NCBI RefSeq assembly: GCF_006442975.2
Contig: NZ_CP083954.1
Span: 5,339,501 to 5,403,500, forward strand
Reading direction: 5' to 3'
Source: Mesorhizobium sp. B2-1-1
GTDB taxonomy: Bacteria > Pseudomonadota > Alphaproteobacteria > Rhizobiales > Rhizobiaceae
DNA: 64,000 bases
Shown one piece after another: positions 25,029-33,834 of the stretch (its first letter is position 1; each line of letters starts with the position of its first letter). The notes beneath the pieces are model-generated. The model worked only from the letters and a program-made list of their open reading frames with translations. It did no database searches and had not been told where the DNA came from. The translations under genes were made by a program, and so were the position numbers.

Positions 25029-26207
25029 ATGATCAAGATCACTCGGCGACAGGCGGTCGGCGGATTAGCCGGCATGGCGGCGCTTCCGGTTGCGCGCGCG
25101 TTTGCCCAGACCGCCAAGCTGCCGACCGCGCCCGTCACCATCAATATCGTCGATGTCGCCGGCAATCTGGCGCTAACCCAGAAGGCGATCGAGAATTACA
25201 AGACGGCCAAGCCGGAACTGATCTCGAACATCGTCTTCACCAAGGCGCCCGCCCCCGAGCTTCCCGGCAAGATCAAGGCGCAGCAGGCGGCGAACCGCGT
25301 CGATATCGACCTCGTGCTTACCGGAACGGATGCGCTGTCGGCAGGCCTCGAGATGGACCTGTGGGTCAAGCTGCTTCCTGACGATTCGGGCGCCTTGCCG
25401 AAGCTGGCCGATATCTATCAGGAGCCGGCAGCGCGGATGCAGACGCTGGCCAAGGACCACGGCGTCGTCGTCACCTACTACCCGTCCGGGCCGCTGCTCG
25501 AATACATGCCCGACAAGGTCAAGACGGTGCCGACCACGGCGGAGGAGCTTCTGGCGTGGGCCAAGGAGAACCCGAACCGGTTCCTCTATGCGCGCCCGGC
25601 CAATTCCGGCCCCGGCCGCACCTTCCTGATGGGTCTTCCCTATCTGCTCGGCGACAGCGATCCGAAGGATCCGGTCAAGGGCTGGGACAAGACCTGGGCC
25701 TATCTTAAGGAACTGCACAAATACATCGAATATTATCCGACCGGCACCGGTGCGCTGATGAAGGAACTCGGCGAAGGCACGCGCGACATGACGGTGTCGA
25801 CGACTGGCTGGGACATCAACCCGCGCGTTCTCGGCGTCGTGCCGAAGGAAGCCAAGGTTGGGGCGCTGAAAGGCTTCCATTGGGTCGCCGACGCCCATTA
25901 CATGTGCGTGCCGAAAGGGGTCAGCGACGAAAAACTCGCCGTGCTCAAGGATCTGATGGCATTCCTGCTGACGCCTAAACAGCAGGCCTATACCTATGAC
26001 GAGGGCTATTTCTATCCGGGCCCGGCGGCCAAGGATGTCACCCTCGACATGGCGCCGCAGGAAAGCCAGAATGCGATCGCCGAATTCGGCCGCACCGAAT
26101 ATGCCGACCTGATCGCCAACAACCCGATCGAACTGCCGCTGGAGCCCGCTTCGATGGTAACGGCATTCCGAACCTGGGACGAACAGGTCGCCGCCGCCGC
26201 GAAATGA
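25029..26207 (+). CDS. ABC transporter solute-binding protein, paralog 2
   Basis: 392 residues with a twin-arginine-type signal (MIKITRRQAVGGLAGMAALP). The ATG at 25029 is chosen because GGAGG lies 8 bases upstream; the ATG at 25023 would be only 2 bases from it. It shares the locus motifs YYPSGPLLEYMPDKVK, ARPANSGPGRTFLMGLPYLL and TTGWDINPRVLGVVP with the other three paralogs. It is the only one directly upstream of the ATPase and permease genes, so it is probably the original receptor of this transporter. A hairpin follows the gene. Confidence 0.87.
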   Translation: MIKITRRQAVGGLAGMAALPVARAFAQTAKLPTAPVTINIVDVAGNLALTQKAIENYKTAKPELISNIVFTKAPAPELPGKIKAQQAANRVDIDLVLTGTDALSAGLEMDLWVKLLPDDSGALPKLADIYQEPAARMQTLAKDHGVVVTYYPSGPLLEYMPDKVKTVPTTAEELLAWAKENPNRFLYARPANSGPGRTFLMGLPYLLGDSDPKDPVKGWDKTWAYLKELHKYIEYYPTGTGALMKELGEGTRDMTVSTTGWDINPRVLGVVPKEAKVGALKGFHWVADAHYMCVPKGVSDEKLAVLKDLMAFLLTPKQQAYTYDEGYFYPGPAAKDVTLDMAPQESQNAIAEFGRTEYADLIANNPIELPLEPASMVTAFRTWDEQVAAAAK

Positions 26208-26235
26208 CAAACTTTTGAGTTTCAGCGCATAATAG

Positions 26236-26258
26236 GAACCGGGCATGCCGCCCGGTTC
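26236..26258 (+). terminator. Intercistronic hairpin between SBP 2 and the ABC ATPase gene
   Basis: A perfect 9-bp stem (GAACCGGGC / GCCCGGTTC) with a 5-base loop. Such hairpins after binding-protein genes commonly attenuate read-through or protect the upstream mRNA, giving more receptor than transporter. Confidence 0.5.
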
Positions 26259-26284
26259 GCCTACAACAATGGGGCTACGAACGG

Positions 26285-27352
26285 ATGCTGCTCGCCTCGT
26301 CGAAATTCGACGAACTCCGCCTCGATCATATGAGTCGAAAATTCGGCAGTATGAGCGCGCTGAGTGACGTTTCGCTGACCGTGCGCAAGGGGGAATTCAT
26401 CGCCCTGCTCGGACCTTCGGGCTGCGGCAAGTCGACCGCACTGAACTGCATCGCCGGACTGCTTTCCACCACGGGCGGCAGCATCTATCTCGACGACAAG
26501 CGCATCGACCAGCTTAAGCCGGAAGACCGCGGCTTCGGCATGGTCTTCCAGAACTATGCGCTGTTCCCGCATATGACCGTCAAAGCCAATATCGGCTTCG
26601 GCCTGAAAATGCGCGGCACGCCCAAGGCCGAGATCACGCAGCGCGTCGACGAGGCGCTGGGGCTGGTGCGGCTGGAAACGCAGGGCCACAAGCTGCCGGG
26701 TCAACTGTCAGGCGGTCAGCAGCAGCGGGTCGCCATCGCCCGCGCCATCGTCATCGAGCCGCCGCTGGTGCTGATGGACGAGCCGCTCTCCAACCTCGAC
26801 GCGAAGTTGCGCATCGAGATGCGTGCGGAAATCCGGCGCATCCACAACCAGCTCGGGGCCACCACCCTTTATGTGACGCATGACCAGGATGAGGCCTTGT
26901 CGCTTGCCGACCGCATAGTCGTGCTGCGCGATGGCCGAATCCGGCAGGTCGGCGCTCCGCGGGACCTCTATGAGAGCCCGGACCATCTCGACGTCGCCGA
27001 ATTCATGGGCTACCGCAACCGGCTAACCGGCAAGGTCACCCGGCGCGACGGCGACATTGCCACGGTCGAGGTCGGCGGCGTCAGCCTTTCGGGCAGAGTG
27101 CGCGACGATCTCGCGGTTGGCGCGCAAGCCGTGATCGCCGCCAGGCCGGACGATGTCACCGTGAGCGACAAGGGCATTGGGACGCTCGATGCGAAGGTCG
27201 AAACCATCGAGTATCGCGGCCGGGAATTCGTCGGCACGGCACGCACCGAGGGCGGCCTCGAGCTGATTTTCCATGCCAGCCAGGCCGCGTCGGTCGGGAA
27301 CACGGTTTCGCTCTCGATCGATTCTGCCCATGCCCTGATCTACGCGGCCTGA
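26285..27352 (+). CDS. ABC transporter ATP-binding protein (PotA/UgpC-like)
   Basis: 355 residues. Walker A LGPSGCGKST, Q-loop MVFQNYALFPH, signature LSGGQQQR, Walker B VLMDEPLSNLD and the switch His in VTHDQDEA are all intact. The C-terminal TOBE domain spans about 265-350. It energises uptake through the two permeases that follow and is the only sugar-type ATPase in the locus, so it probably serves all four binding proteins. Confidence 0.92.
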   Translation: MLLASSKFDELRLDHMSRKFGSMSALSDVSLTVRKGEFIALLGPSGCGKSTALNCIAGLLSTTGGSIYLDDKRIDQLKPEDRGFGMVFQNYALFPHMTVKANIGFGLKMRGTPKAEITQRVDEALGLVRLETQGHKLPGQLSGGQQQRVAIARAIVIEPPLVLMDEPLSNLDAKLRIEMRAEIRRIHNQLGATTLYVTHDQDEALSLADRIVVLRDGRIRQVGAPRDLYESPDHLDVAEFMGYRNRLTGKVTRRDGDIATVEVGGVSLSGRVRDDLAVGAQAVIAARPDDVTVSDKGIGTLDAKVETIEYRGREFVGTARTEGGLELIFHASQAASVGNTVSLSIDSAHALIYAA

Positions 27353-27360
27353 GGACGGCG

Positions 27361-28257
27361 ATGTCGACGCTCGATCATACGCCCTCTCCTTCTCTGCGCC
27401 AGCGGCTGGCCTTGCACGGGATCGACGGCGTCACCCTTCTGGTGCTTCCGGCCGCCTTGTTTACGCTGGCGATCTTCGTCTATCCCTTTGTCTACGGCCT
27501 GCTCCTGTCCTTCCAGCCGAAGGAAGGGGGGCTCCTCGCCAACTACCAGCGTTTCTTCTCCGACCCGTTCCTTTACAACACCATTGCCACAACGCTGTGG
27601 CTGGCGGTGCCGGTCACCGTTATCAGCCTGGCGCTGGCGCTGCCCATCGCCTTTCGCGTTCGCCTGATGACGCACCAGCGTATGCTGACCACCATCCTCG
27701 TGCTGCCGGTAACGCTCGGCACGGTGCTGGTGGCGGAAGGCCTGCTCAACTATCTGGGACCGCAGGGCTGGTTCAGCCGCACGCTGATGTTGTTCGGCGT
27801 CATCAGCAGTCCCGTGAAACTCACCAACAATTACTGGGGTGTTTTCGCGTCGCTGATCATCACCGGTTTCCCGTTCACGTTCCTGTTGACGCTTTCCTAT
27901 GTGACAGGCATCGATCCGGCACTGGAACAGGCAGCGGCGACCCACGGCGCGCGCTCCTGGCAGCGGTTCCGCTATGTGTTCCTGCCGCTGCTGATCCCCG
28001 GCCTGGCCATCGCCTTCCTGCTTTCGTTCGTACAGGCCTTCGCCGTCTTTCCGTCGGCGGTTCTGCTCGGTGCGCCGGCCGGGCCGACCCGCGTGATCTC
28101 GATTGCGGCCTACCAGGCCGCCTTCGAGCAATATGACTACTCGATGGCCTCGGCAATCGCGATGATCATGGCCGGTGTGCAGTTGGTCATCGTCGTCGCC
28201 ATCCTGATGCTGCGCAACCTGTTCTATCGCGGCAGCACCGCAGGCGGAAAGGGCTGA
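27361..28257 (+). CDS. ABC transporter permease 1 (PotB-like)
   Basis: 298 residues, six predicted membrane helices. The inner-membrane permease motif EQAAATHGARSWQRFRYVFL (EAA loop) contacts the ATPase. It starts 8 bases after the ATPase gene stop and ends one base before the next permease start region, so the genes are cotranscribed. It forms the channel with permease 2. Confidence 0.9.
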   Translation: MSTLDHTPSPSLRQRLALHGIDGVTLLVLPAALFTLAIFVYPFVYGLLLSFQPKEGGLLANYQRFFSDPFLYNTIATTLWLAVPVTVISLALALPIAFRVRLMTHQRMLTTILVLPVTLGTVLVAEGLLNYLGPQGWFSRTLMLFGVISSPVKLTNNYWGVFASLIITGFPFTFLLTLSYVTGIDPALEQAAATHGARSWQRFRYVFLPLLIPGLAIAFLLSFVQAFAVFPSAVLLGAPAGPTRVISIAAYQAAFEQYDYSMASAIAMIMAGVQLVIVVAILMLRNLFYRGSTAGGKG

Positions 28258-28258
28258 C

Positions 28259-29104
28259 ATGATCCGCGACACAACCATCGCCGCCAAGCTCTGGATCACC
28301 GCCATCTGGGTGGTGGTGGGTTTCTTCGTACTCAACCTCGCGGCGATGATTGCCACGGTCATCCTGTCGTCCTTCGGCACGCGCTGGCTGGGCACATGGA
28401 TTCCTGCCGGCTTCACCACCCGCTGGTATTTCGCCGCCTGGGCGGAATTCCAGCTCCACGATATCCTGATCGTAACCTTCCAGATCGCCTTCACCGTGGT
28501 CGCGCTTTCAGGCCTGCTCGGCGTGACGGCGGCCTATGCGCTGGCGCGGCGCGATTTTCCCGGCAAGAAGCTGGTCATGCTTCTGTTCCTGCTGCCGCTT
28601 CTGGTCCCGCCGATCACCTTCGGCATTCCGCTGGCTACCGTGCTCTACCAATCGGGGGTCGGTGGCACCTTCTGGGGCGTGGTGCTGGCCAATCTCGTGC
28701 CGACGGTTCCTTTCGTCATCCTGGTGATGATCCCCTTCATCGAGCAGATCGATCCCAAGATCGAGGCGGCCGCGCGTGTCTTCGGCGCCAACACGTTCCA
28801 GCTCTTTCTCCATGTTCTGCTGCCGATGCTGATGCCGGGCATCTTGGCGGCGCTGCTGCTGGTGCTGGTGCGTACCATCGGCATGTTCGAACTGACCTTC
28901 CTGACAGCCGGGCCGACCAGCCAGACGCTCGTCGTGGCGCTGTACTATTCGGTCTTCGCCTCGGGCGTTCGCGCGGTGCAGTCGATCGACGCGATGGCGG
29001 TGGTGTATATGATAACGACGCTGGTCTGGCTGCTGATCGCATTGCGCTTCGTCAATCCGACGCAGATTGTAGCGCGGGCAAAGCAGCAGCCCGCCTCCGC
29101 CTGA
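28259..29104 (+). CDS. ABC transporter permease 2 (PotC-like)
   Basis: 281 residues, six predicted membrane helices, EAA loop IEAAARVFGANTFQLFLHVL. Start codon 1 base after the permease 1 stop. Completes the importer encoded by 25029-29104. Two hairpins follow, separating it from the convergent Gfo/Idh gene. Confidence 0.9.
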   Translation: MIRDTTIAAKLWITAIWVVVGFFVLNLAAMIATVILSSFGTRWLGTWIPAGFTTRWYFAAWAEFQLHDILIVTFQIAFTVVALSGLLGVTAAYALARRDFPGKKLVMLLFLLPLLVPPITFGIPLATVLYQSGVGGTFWGVVLANLVPTVPFVILVMIPFIEQIDPKIEAAARVFGANTFQLFLHVLLPMLMPGILAALLLVLVRTIGMFELTFLTAGPTSQTLVVALYYSVFASGVRAVQSIDAMAVVYMITTLVWLLIALRFVNPTQIVARAKQQPASA

Positions 29105-29115
29105 AACAGGCTTTT

Positions 29116-29143
29116 CTTTCCGCCGCATGATGGCGGCGGAAAG
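29116..29143. terminator. Terminator hairpin between convergent operons
   Basis: A perfect 11-bp stem (CTTTCCGCCGC / GCGGCGGAAAG) with loop ATGATG, 12 bases after the permease 2 stop codon. A second hairpin, CTCCAGG-AAT-CCTGGAG, follows at 29149-29165. The pair probably ends transcription from both sides. Confidence 0.65.
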
Positions 29144-29190
29144 CCACTCTCCAGGAATCCTGGAGCGTTCGAGGTTCGAAGGAAGCGCTC

Positions 29191-30207
29191 TTATACGGGT
29201 TGGTTGCTGGCCGGATCCGCACGGATGAGGGCTGCGATCAGGCGCTGTGTCTGGAGCGCCTCCTCACCCGTCACGACCGGATCGCGGTCTTGCGAAATCG
29301 CATCGGCGAAATCGTCAATCAGCGCACGATGCGCGTCGTGGGGGAAGTCCATGATGGCTGCGCCGCTGCCTGTCTTCCCCTCCGCCTCGACGCGCTCTTC
29401 GCGCCCGTCGAGCCAGTCGACGCTCAGCGCCCCGCCGGTCAGCGTGGCCGTGCCGAGCGAGCCGACAATCTCCATGGTTTCAGGCGAGCCCGGATAGGCC
29501 GCCGTCGTGGCGAGCAGCGAGGCCGGTGAGCCGTTGCCGAGCCGCATCAGGGCGGTGACATAATCCTCAGCCTCCATCCGGTGCAGGCCGGTCGTCCGCA
29601 CCTGCGAAGCCAACACCTCTACCTCTCCCAGCAGAGAGCGGAAAAGGTCGATGGCGTGGATGGCCTGCGACAACAGCACGCCGCCCCCGTCCCGCGCGAA
29701 GCTGCCGCGGCCGCCGGTGTCGTAGTAGGCCTGCGGCCGCCACCACGGAACCCGAAGACTGGCCGCCTCCACCGTGCCGATGGCGCCGGAAGCCAGCAGT
29801 TGGCGCAGCCGCAGGCTGGCCGGCCGGAAACGGTGCTGCAGGACGACGCCGAGGCGCAGGCCGGCCCCGCGGGCCAGCGTGACCAGCTTCTCGGCGCGCG
29901 CCAGCGTCGTTTCGAGCGGCTTTTCGACGAGCACGTGCTTGCCGGCGGCAAGGGCCAGCTCGGCCACCGCCAGATGCGCGTTGGCCGGCGTCAGCACCAT
30001 TACCGCCTGAACCTCGGGATCGGCAATCGCGGCCGCAATATCGGTCGTCACGGGAAAGGAAAACTGGTCGGCAAAGGCTTCTGCCGTCGCCTGGCTGCGG
30101 CTGGCCGCCCATTTCACCTCGATCCTGCCCGCAAGATCGACGAGGCTCTTCGCATGCGGCAACGCCGCCGGACCCAAGCCGATCATGGCGACACGTAGCC
30201 TGCTCAT
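29191..30207 (-). CDS. Gfo/Idh/MocA-family oxidoreductase 1
   Basis: 338 residues. N-terminal Rossmann fold (RVAMIGLGPAALPHAKSL), the family's EKP motif in HVLVEKPLETTLA and a C-terminal substrate domain with GGGVLLSQAIHAIDLFRSLL containing the expected His/Asp. An NAD(P)-dependent sugar, sugar-acid or inositol-type dehydrogenase. Its start overlaps the end of Gfo/Idh 2 by 4 bases, so the two are translationally coupled. With uxuB degraded, one of these enzymes may supply the missing reduction step; this is inference. Confidence 0.88.
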   Translation of the reverse strand: MSRLRVAMIGLGPAALPHAKSLVDLAGRIEVKWAASRSQATAEAFADQFSFPVTTDIAAAIADPEVQAVMVLTPANAHLAVAELALAAGKHVLVEKPLETTLARAEKLVTLARGAGLRLGVVLQHRFRPASLRLRQLLASGAIGTVEAASLRVPWWRPQAYYDTGGRGSFARDGGGVLLSQAIHAIDLFRSLLGEVEVLASQVRTTGLHRMEAEDYVTALMRLGNGSPASLLATTAAYPGSPETMEIVGSLGTATLTGGALSVDWLDGREERVEAEGKTGSGAAIMDFPHDAHRALIDDFADAISQDRDPVVTGEEALQTQRLIAALIRADPASNQPV

Positions 30208-31226
30208 CGCGCGTTCCTTTCCTGCCCCGTCACGACGACCGCCGCCGCCTGCGCCTCGAGCGCCAGCCGGCAGACCGTGAAGACATGCTCCTGCGTCATC
30301 GCCGTTTCGGTACGCTCGCGCACATCGGCAAGCAGGCGCTCGAAATAGGATATCTTTTCACCCGACGCATCGAAATGGCGCGTGCCTTGGCCATCGACGA
30401 GAAATACGTGGTCCGTGCCAGGTTTGCCGGCTATGTCGACATATTTCCTAAGCTCGATCGTGCCCTTGGTGCCGAGCAGGACGAGCCGTCCATCCCCCCA
30501 GGTCGGCAGCCCGTCGGCGGTGAACCAGTCGACGCGGATATAGCCGCTCGCTTTGTCTCCCCGCAGGAGGATGTCGCCGAAATCCTGGAATGCCGGAATG
30601 TCAGGAGCGCCAAAATGGCCGACCGCACTTGAAACGACATTCGCGTCGGCGCAGCCAGTATAGAACAGGAACTGATCAATTTGGTGCGAGGCGATATCGA
30701 CCAGGATGCCGCCGTAATTCACGGGATCGAAAAACCACGCCGGGCGTAGCGCACGGTTGAGCCGGTGCGGCCCCAGGCCCGTCACATGGATGACCTCGCC
30801 GATGGCGCCGTCCATCGCCAGTTGCGTCGCCAGCGTCGAGGCTCGGGTCAGGAGGCGCTCCGAAAAGCAGATCGAAAAGATGCGTCCCGTCTCACGCACG
30901 GTCTGCCGCACGGCGGCAAGCTGCTCGAACGTGGTCAGGCCGGGCTTGTCCGCAAGCACGTCCTTGCCATGCCACATGGCCTCGACGGCAATGGCGGCCC
31001 GGTCGGAGGGGACAGCCGCGGTAACGACGAGGTCGATGGCGGGATCCTCGATCAGGCGCCGTCGTTCGACCGGCGCGATCCGTGGAAAACGCTCGGCGAT
31101 GCCGGCGGCAACCTTGGGATCGGTCGTCGCGGGATCGTAGCCGGCGCACTCGGCGCCGGCATCCAGAAGCCCACCGATCAGGTCATAGACGTGACGATGA
31201 TCGATGCCGATCACGGCAAATCGCAT
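30204..31226 (-). CDS. Gfo/Idh/MocA-family oxidoreductase 2
   Basis: 340 residues. Starts MRFAVIGIDHRHVYDLIGGL with a non-canonical dinucleotide loop (GIDHRH instead of GxGxxG) and has DKP in place of EKP (VLADKPGLTTFEQL). The substrate domain carries GGILVDIASHQIDQFLFYTG. The changes suggest altered cofactor contacts but not loss of fold. It lies 7 bases after the SBP 3 stop codon. The substrate is unknown. Confidence 0.85.
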   Translation of the reverse strand: MRFAVIGIDHRHVYDLIGGLLDAGAECAGYDPATTDPKVAAGIAERFPRIAPVERRRLIEDPAIDLVVTAAVPSDRAAIAVEAMWHGKDVLADKPGLTTFEQLAAVRQTVRETGRIFSICFSERLLTRASTLATQLAMDGAIGEVIHVTGLGPHRLNRALRPAWFFDPVNYGGILVDIASHQIDQFLFYTGCADANVVSSAVGHFGAPDIPAFQDFGDILLRGDKASGYIRVDWFTADGLPTWGDGRLVLLGTKGTIELRKYVDIAGKPGTDHVFLVDGQGTRHFDASGEKISYFERLLADVRERTETAMTQEHVFTVCRLALEAQAAAVVVTGQERNAR

Positions 31227-31233
31227 TGGTCCG

Positions 31234-32418
31234 CTATTTCATCTTGTTGGCACCGACCTCGCGGTCCCATTTCTCGAAGGCGGCGACCAGTGCTTCCGGC
31301 TTTAACGGCGCTTCGACCGGGAACTTCCTGATCAGCTCTTCATATTGTGGGCGGCCGAACTCTGCGATGGCGTCCTGGCTTTCCTGCGGCGCGGCGCTGA
31401 GTGGTACCCCCTTGACCGCCGGACCGGGATAGAAATAGCCCTTGTCGTAGGTATAGGCCTGCTGCGCGGGTTCGAGCATGAAGGCCATGAGCTTGACCAG
31501 AACCGCGACCTTTTCCTCCGCGACGCCCTTGGGAATGCACATGAACTGCGTATCGGGCACCCAATGCGTGCCTTCGAGCGCAAACGTCTCGATCTCCTTC
31601 GGCACGATGCCCAACACACGCGGGTTGATGTCCCAGCCGAAGGTGGAAACGATCATGTCGCGGGTGCCCTCGGCCAGCTCCTTCATCGTCACCGTGGTGC
31701 CGGAGGGATAGTAATCGATGCCTTCATCCAGCGCCTTCAGATAGGCCCAGGTCTTCTCCCAGCCATTGATGGGATCGGAAGGATTCTTGTCGCCGAGGAT
31801 GTAGGGCATGGCCATCAGGAAGGTCCAGCCCGGTCCCGAATTGACCGGCCGCGCATAGCAGAATTTGCCGGGATTGGCCTTCACCCACGCCAGCAGTTCG
31901 TCGGTGTTCCTGGGGATGGTCTTGACCCTGTCCGGCGCATATTCGAAGAGTGGGCCCGATGGCGAATAGACGACGGCGACGCCTTCGTTCTGGCCGAAGT
32001 TCTTCTGCATCATCAAGGCGCTGTCGAGATAGACGTCCTCAGCCTTGGGCAGCACAGTGGGGTATTTCGTCCACACGTCGATCCACAGGCCCTGGGTGAT
32101 GCCGTCCGACATGGCACCCGGACCCGTCAGCACCAGGTCGATGTCGACCCGGTTGGCCGCCTGCTGCGCGGCGAGCTTGGCCGGCAGTTCGGGGGACGGC
32201 GCGCGCGAGAACGTGATCTTGGAGACGAGCCCCGGATTTTCCTTGCCGAATTTCTCGATTGCCGCCTGGGTAAGCTGCAGATTGCCCGCGACATCAATGA
32301 TGTTGAGCGCCACCGGCGAAGTGGGCAGAGCAAGCTCGTCGGCGAATGACCTGCCAAAGGGCAGCGCTGCAAACCCAGCCAATCCGCCAAGCGCCTGGCG
32401 GCGTGAAATCGTGAACAT
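31234..32418 (-). CDS. ABC transporter solute-binding protein, paralog 3
   Basis: 394 residues from the ATG at 32418, which has AGGAGG 6 bases upstream. Twin-arginine-type signal MFTISRRQALGGLAGFAALP. Shares VYSPSGPLFEYAPDRVK, ARPVNSGPGWTFLMAMPYIL and FGWDINPRVLGIVP with the other paralogs, with more substitutions in these blocks (PVNSGPGW, MAMPYILG), so its ligand may differ. First gene of an operon with the two Gfo/Idh dehydrogenases. A candidate GntR operator lies 72 bp upstream. Confidence 0.87.
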   Translation of the reverse strand: MFTISRRQALGGLAGFAALPFGRSFADELALPTSPVALNIIDVAGNLQLTQAAIEKFGKENPGLVSKITFSRAPSPELPAKLAAQQAANRVDIDLVLTGPGAMSDGITQGLWIDVWTKYPTVLPKAEDVYLDSALMMQKNFGQNEGVAVVYSPSGPLFEYAPDRVKTIPRNTDELLAWVKANPGKFCYARPVNSGPGWTFLMAMPYILGDKNPSDPINGWEKTWAYLKALDEGIDYYPSGTTVTMKELAEGTRDMIVSTFGWDINPRVLGIVPKEIETFALEGTHWVPDTQFMCIPKGVAEEKVAVLVKLMAFMLEPAQQAYTYDKGYFYPGPAVKGVPLSAAPQESQDAIAEFGRPQYEELIRKFPVEAPLKPEALVAAFEKWDREVGANKMK

Positions 32419-32489
32419 CGTCGTCCTCCTCATTTATCTCCTTGAAAGAGCGGCATCTCCGCACTTTCATCCCGGCTCTCCCAGACGAA

Positions 32490-32500
32490 TGATATATTAG
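32490..32500. promoter_or_regulatory. Candidate GntR operator upstream of SBP 3
   Basis: TGATATATTAG, whose core TGATATATTA differs by one base from TAATATATTA upstream of gntR; its complement reads CTAATATATCA, close to the site upstream of SBP 2. Confidence 0.55.
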
Positions 32501-32640
32501 TCTATTAGTATCGAATGCAACACAAATGACGCCCCGCTGCGCTGAAGGTCCCGTCGCGGACAGGCCGCGTCAGGCCGGTGCCTGGCATGCTGCACTATCC
32601 TAGCGCCAGCCCCTCGACGCGGCCGGCCTTTGGCGAAGCA

Positions 32641-33834
32641 TCAGGATTTCTTTGCGCCGACCAATTCGTCCCACTTTCGGAAGGCGGCGATCATCTTTTC
32701 CGGCGGCAGCGGCAGTTCGATCGGGTTGTCGGCGATGAGGCTGGCATACTCGTCCCTGCCGAAACGTTTGACGATGTCCTGGCTGTGCTGCGGCGCCATG
32801 GAGACAGGCACGTTCTTCACCGCCGGGCCGGGGTAGAGATAGCCCTCATCGTAGGAATAAGCCTGCGCTTCGCGCGTAAGCAAAAATGCCATCAGATCAA
32901 GCACCACGGCGAGCTTGTCGTCGGAAATGCCTTTCGGAACGCACATGAAAAAGGCGTCCGAAACCCAATGGAAGCCCTTGAGCGTGCCGATCCTTGCCGA
33001 TTCCGGCACGATGCCGAGGGCGCGCGGATTGATGTCCCATCCCGTGGTCGAAATGATGATGTCGCGGCTACCTTCCCCGAATTCCTTCATGGTGACGCCG
33101 GTGCCCGCGGGATAATAGTCGATATACTGGCCGATCTCTGCCAGATAGGCCCAGGTCTTCTCCCAGCCGTCGACGGGATCCTGCGGATCCTTGTCGCCGA
33201 GCAGGTAGGGGAGACCCATCATGAATGTACGGCCGGGGCCGGAATTGGTGGGCCGCGCATACATGAAGCGGCCCGGATGGGCCTTGGCCCAGGCTAGCAG
33301 CTCCTCGACCGAGCCGGGAACCTCCTTCACCCGCTCAGGGGCGTATTCGATCAGCGGGCCGGAAGGATAGTAGTTGACGACAACGCCATATCCCGCGCCC
33401 TGCTTCTTGTGCAGGGCCAGTGCGGCCGGTTCGTAATTGTCCTCGATTTTGGGAAACTTGTCGTTGAAATCAGGCAGAATCTTGATCCATGTGCCGTTGG
33501 CTAGGCCTGCCGCCAGACCGTCGGAGCCGGTCAGCACCATGTCGATATCGACGCGGTTGGCTTCTTGCTGCGCGCGCAGCTTTCCGGCAAGCTCGGTCAC
33601 CGGCGCCTTGGTGAAGACGATCCGTTCGGTGCGCTCGGGATATTTCTTGGCGTAGTTTTCGAAGGCCGGCTGCGAAAGCGCCAGCGCGCCGCCCACGTCC
33701 ATCACCGAAATGACGACCGGCGATGCCGCCAATTTGGGTGATTGCGCCCAGGCCCGCGTCGTGTCGGCGAGGAATGTACCGCCAATGCCGCCAAGGATGG
33801 TGCGGCGATTCACCTTGAGTTCACGAGCAGTCAT
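32641..33834 (-). CDS. ABC transporter solute-binding protein, paralog 4
   Basis: 397 residues from the ATG at 33834, with GGAAGGAAG upstream. Signal contains a twin arginine (VNRRTILGGIGGTFL). Shares NYYPSGPLIEYAPERVK, ARPTNSGPGRTFMMGLPYLL and STTGWDINPRALGIVP with paralogs 1-3. The start overlaps the nagA stop codon by 4 bases, so it is translationally coupled to GlcNAc-6-phosphate deacetylase. That favours an N-acetylglucosamine-containing ligand. It has no permease beside it. Confidence 0.87.
   Translation of the reverse strand: MTARELKVNRRTILGGIGGTFLADTTRAWAQSPKLAASPVVISVMDVGGALALSQPAFENYAKKYPERTERIVFTKAPVTELAGKLRAQQEANRVDIDMVLTGSDGLAAGLANGTWIKILPDFNDKFPKIEDNYEPAALALHKKQGAGYGVVVNYYPSGPLIEYAPERVKEVPGSVEELLAWAKAHPGRFMYARPTNSGPGRTFMMGLPYLLGDKDPQDPVDGWEKTWAYLAEIGQYIDYYPAGTGVTMKEFGEGSRDIIISTTGWDINPRALGIVPESARIGTLKGFHWVSDAFFMCVPKGISDDKLAVVLDLMAFLLTREAQAYSYDEGYLYPGPAVKNVPVSMAPQHSQDIVKRFGRDEYASLIADNPIELPLPPEKMIAAFRKWDELVGAKKS

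Noticed and set aside
27340..28494. 384-codon minus-strand frame across the permease genes
   Set aside because: Antisense to two clear permeases; composition (Gln/Arg/His-rich) is typical of high-GC shadow frames.
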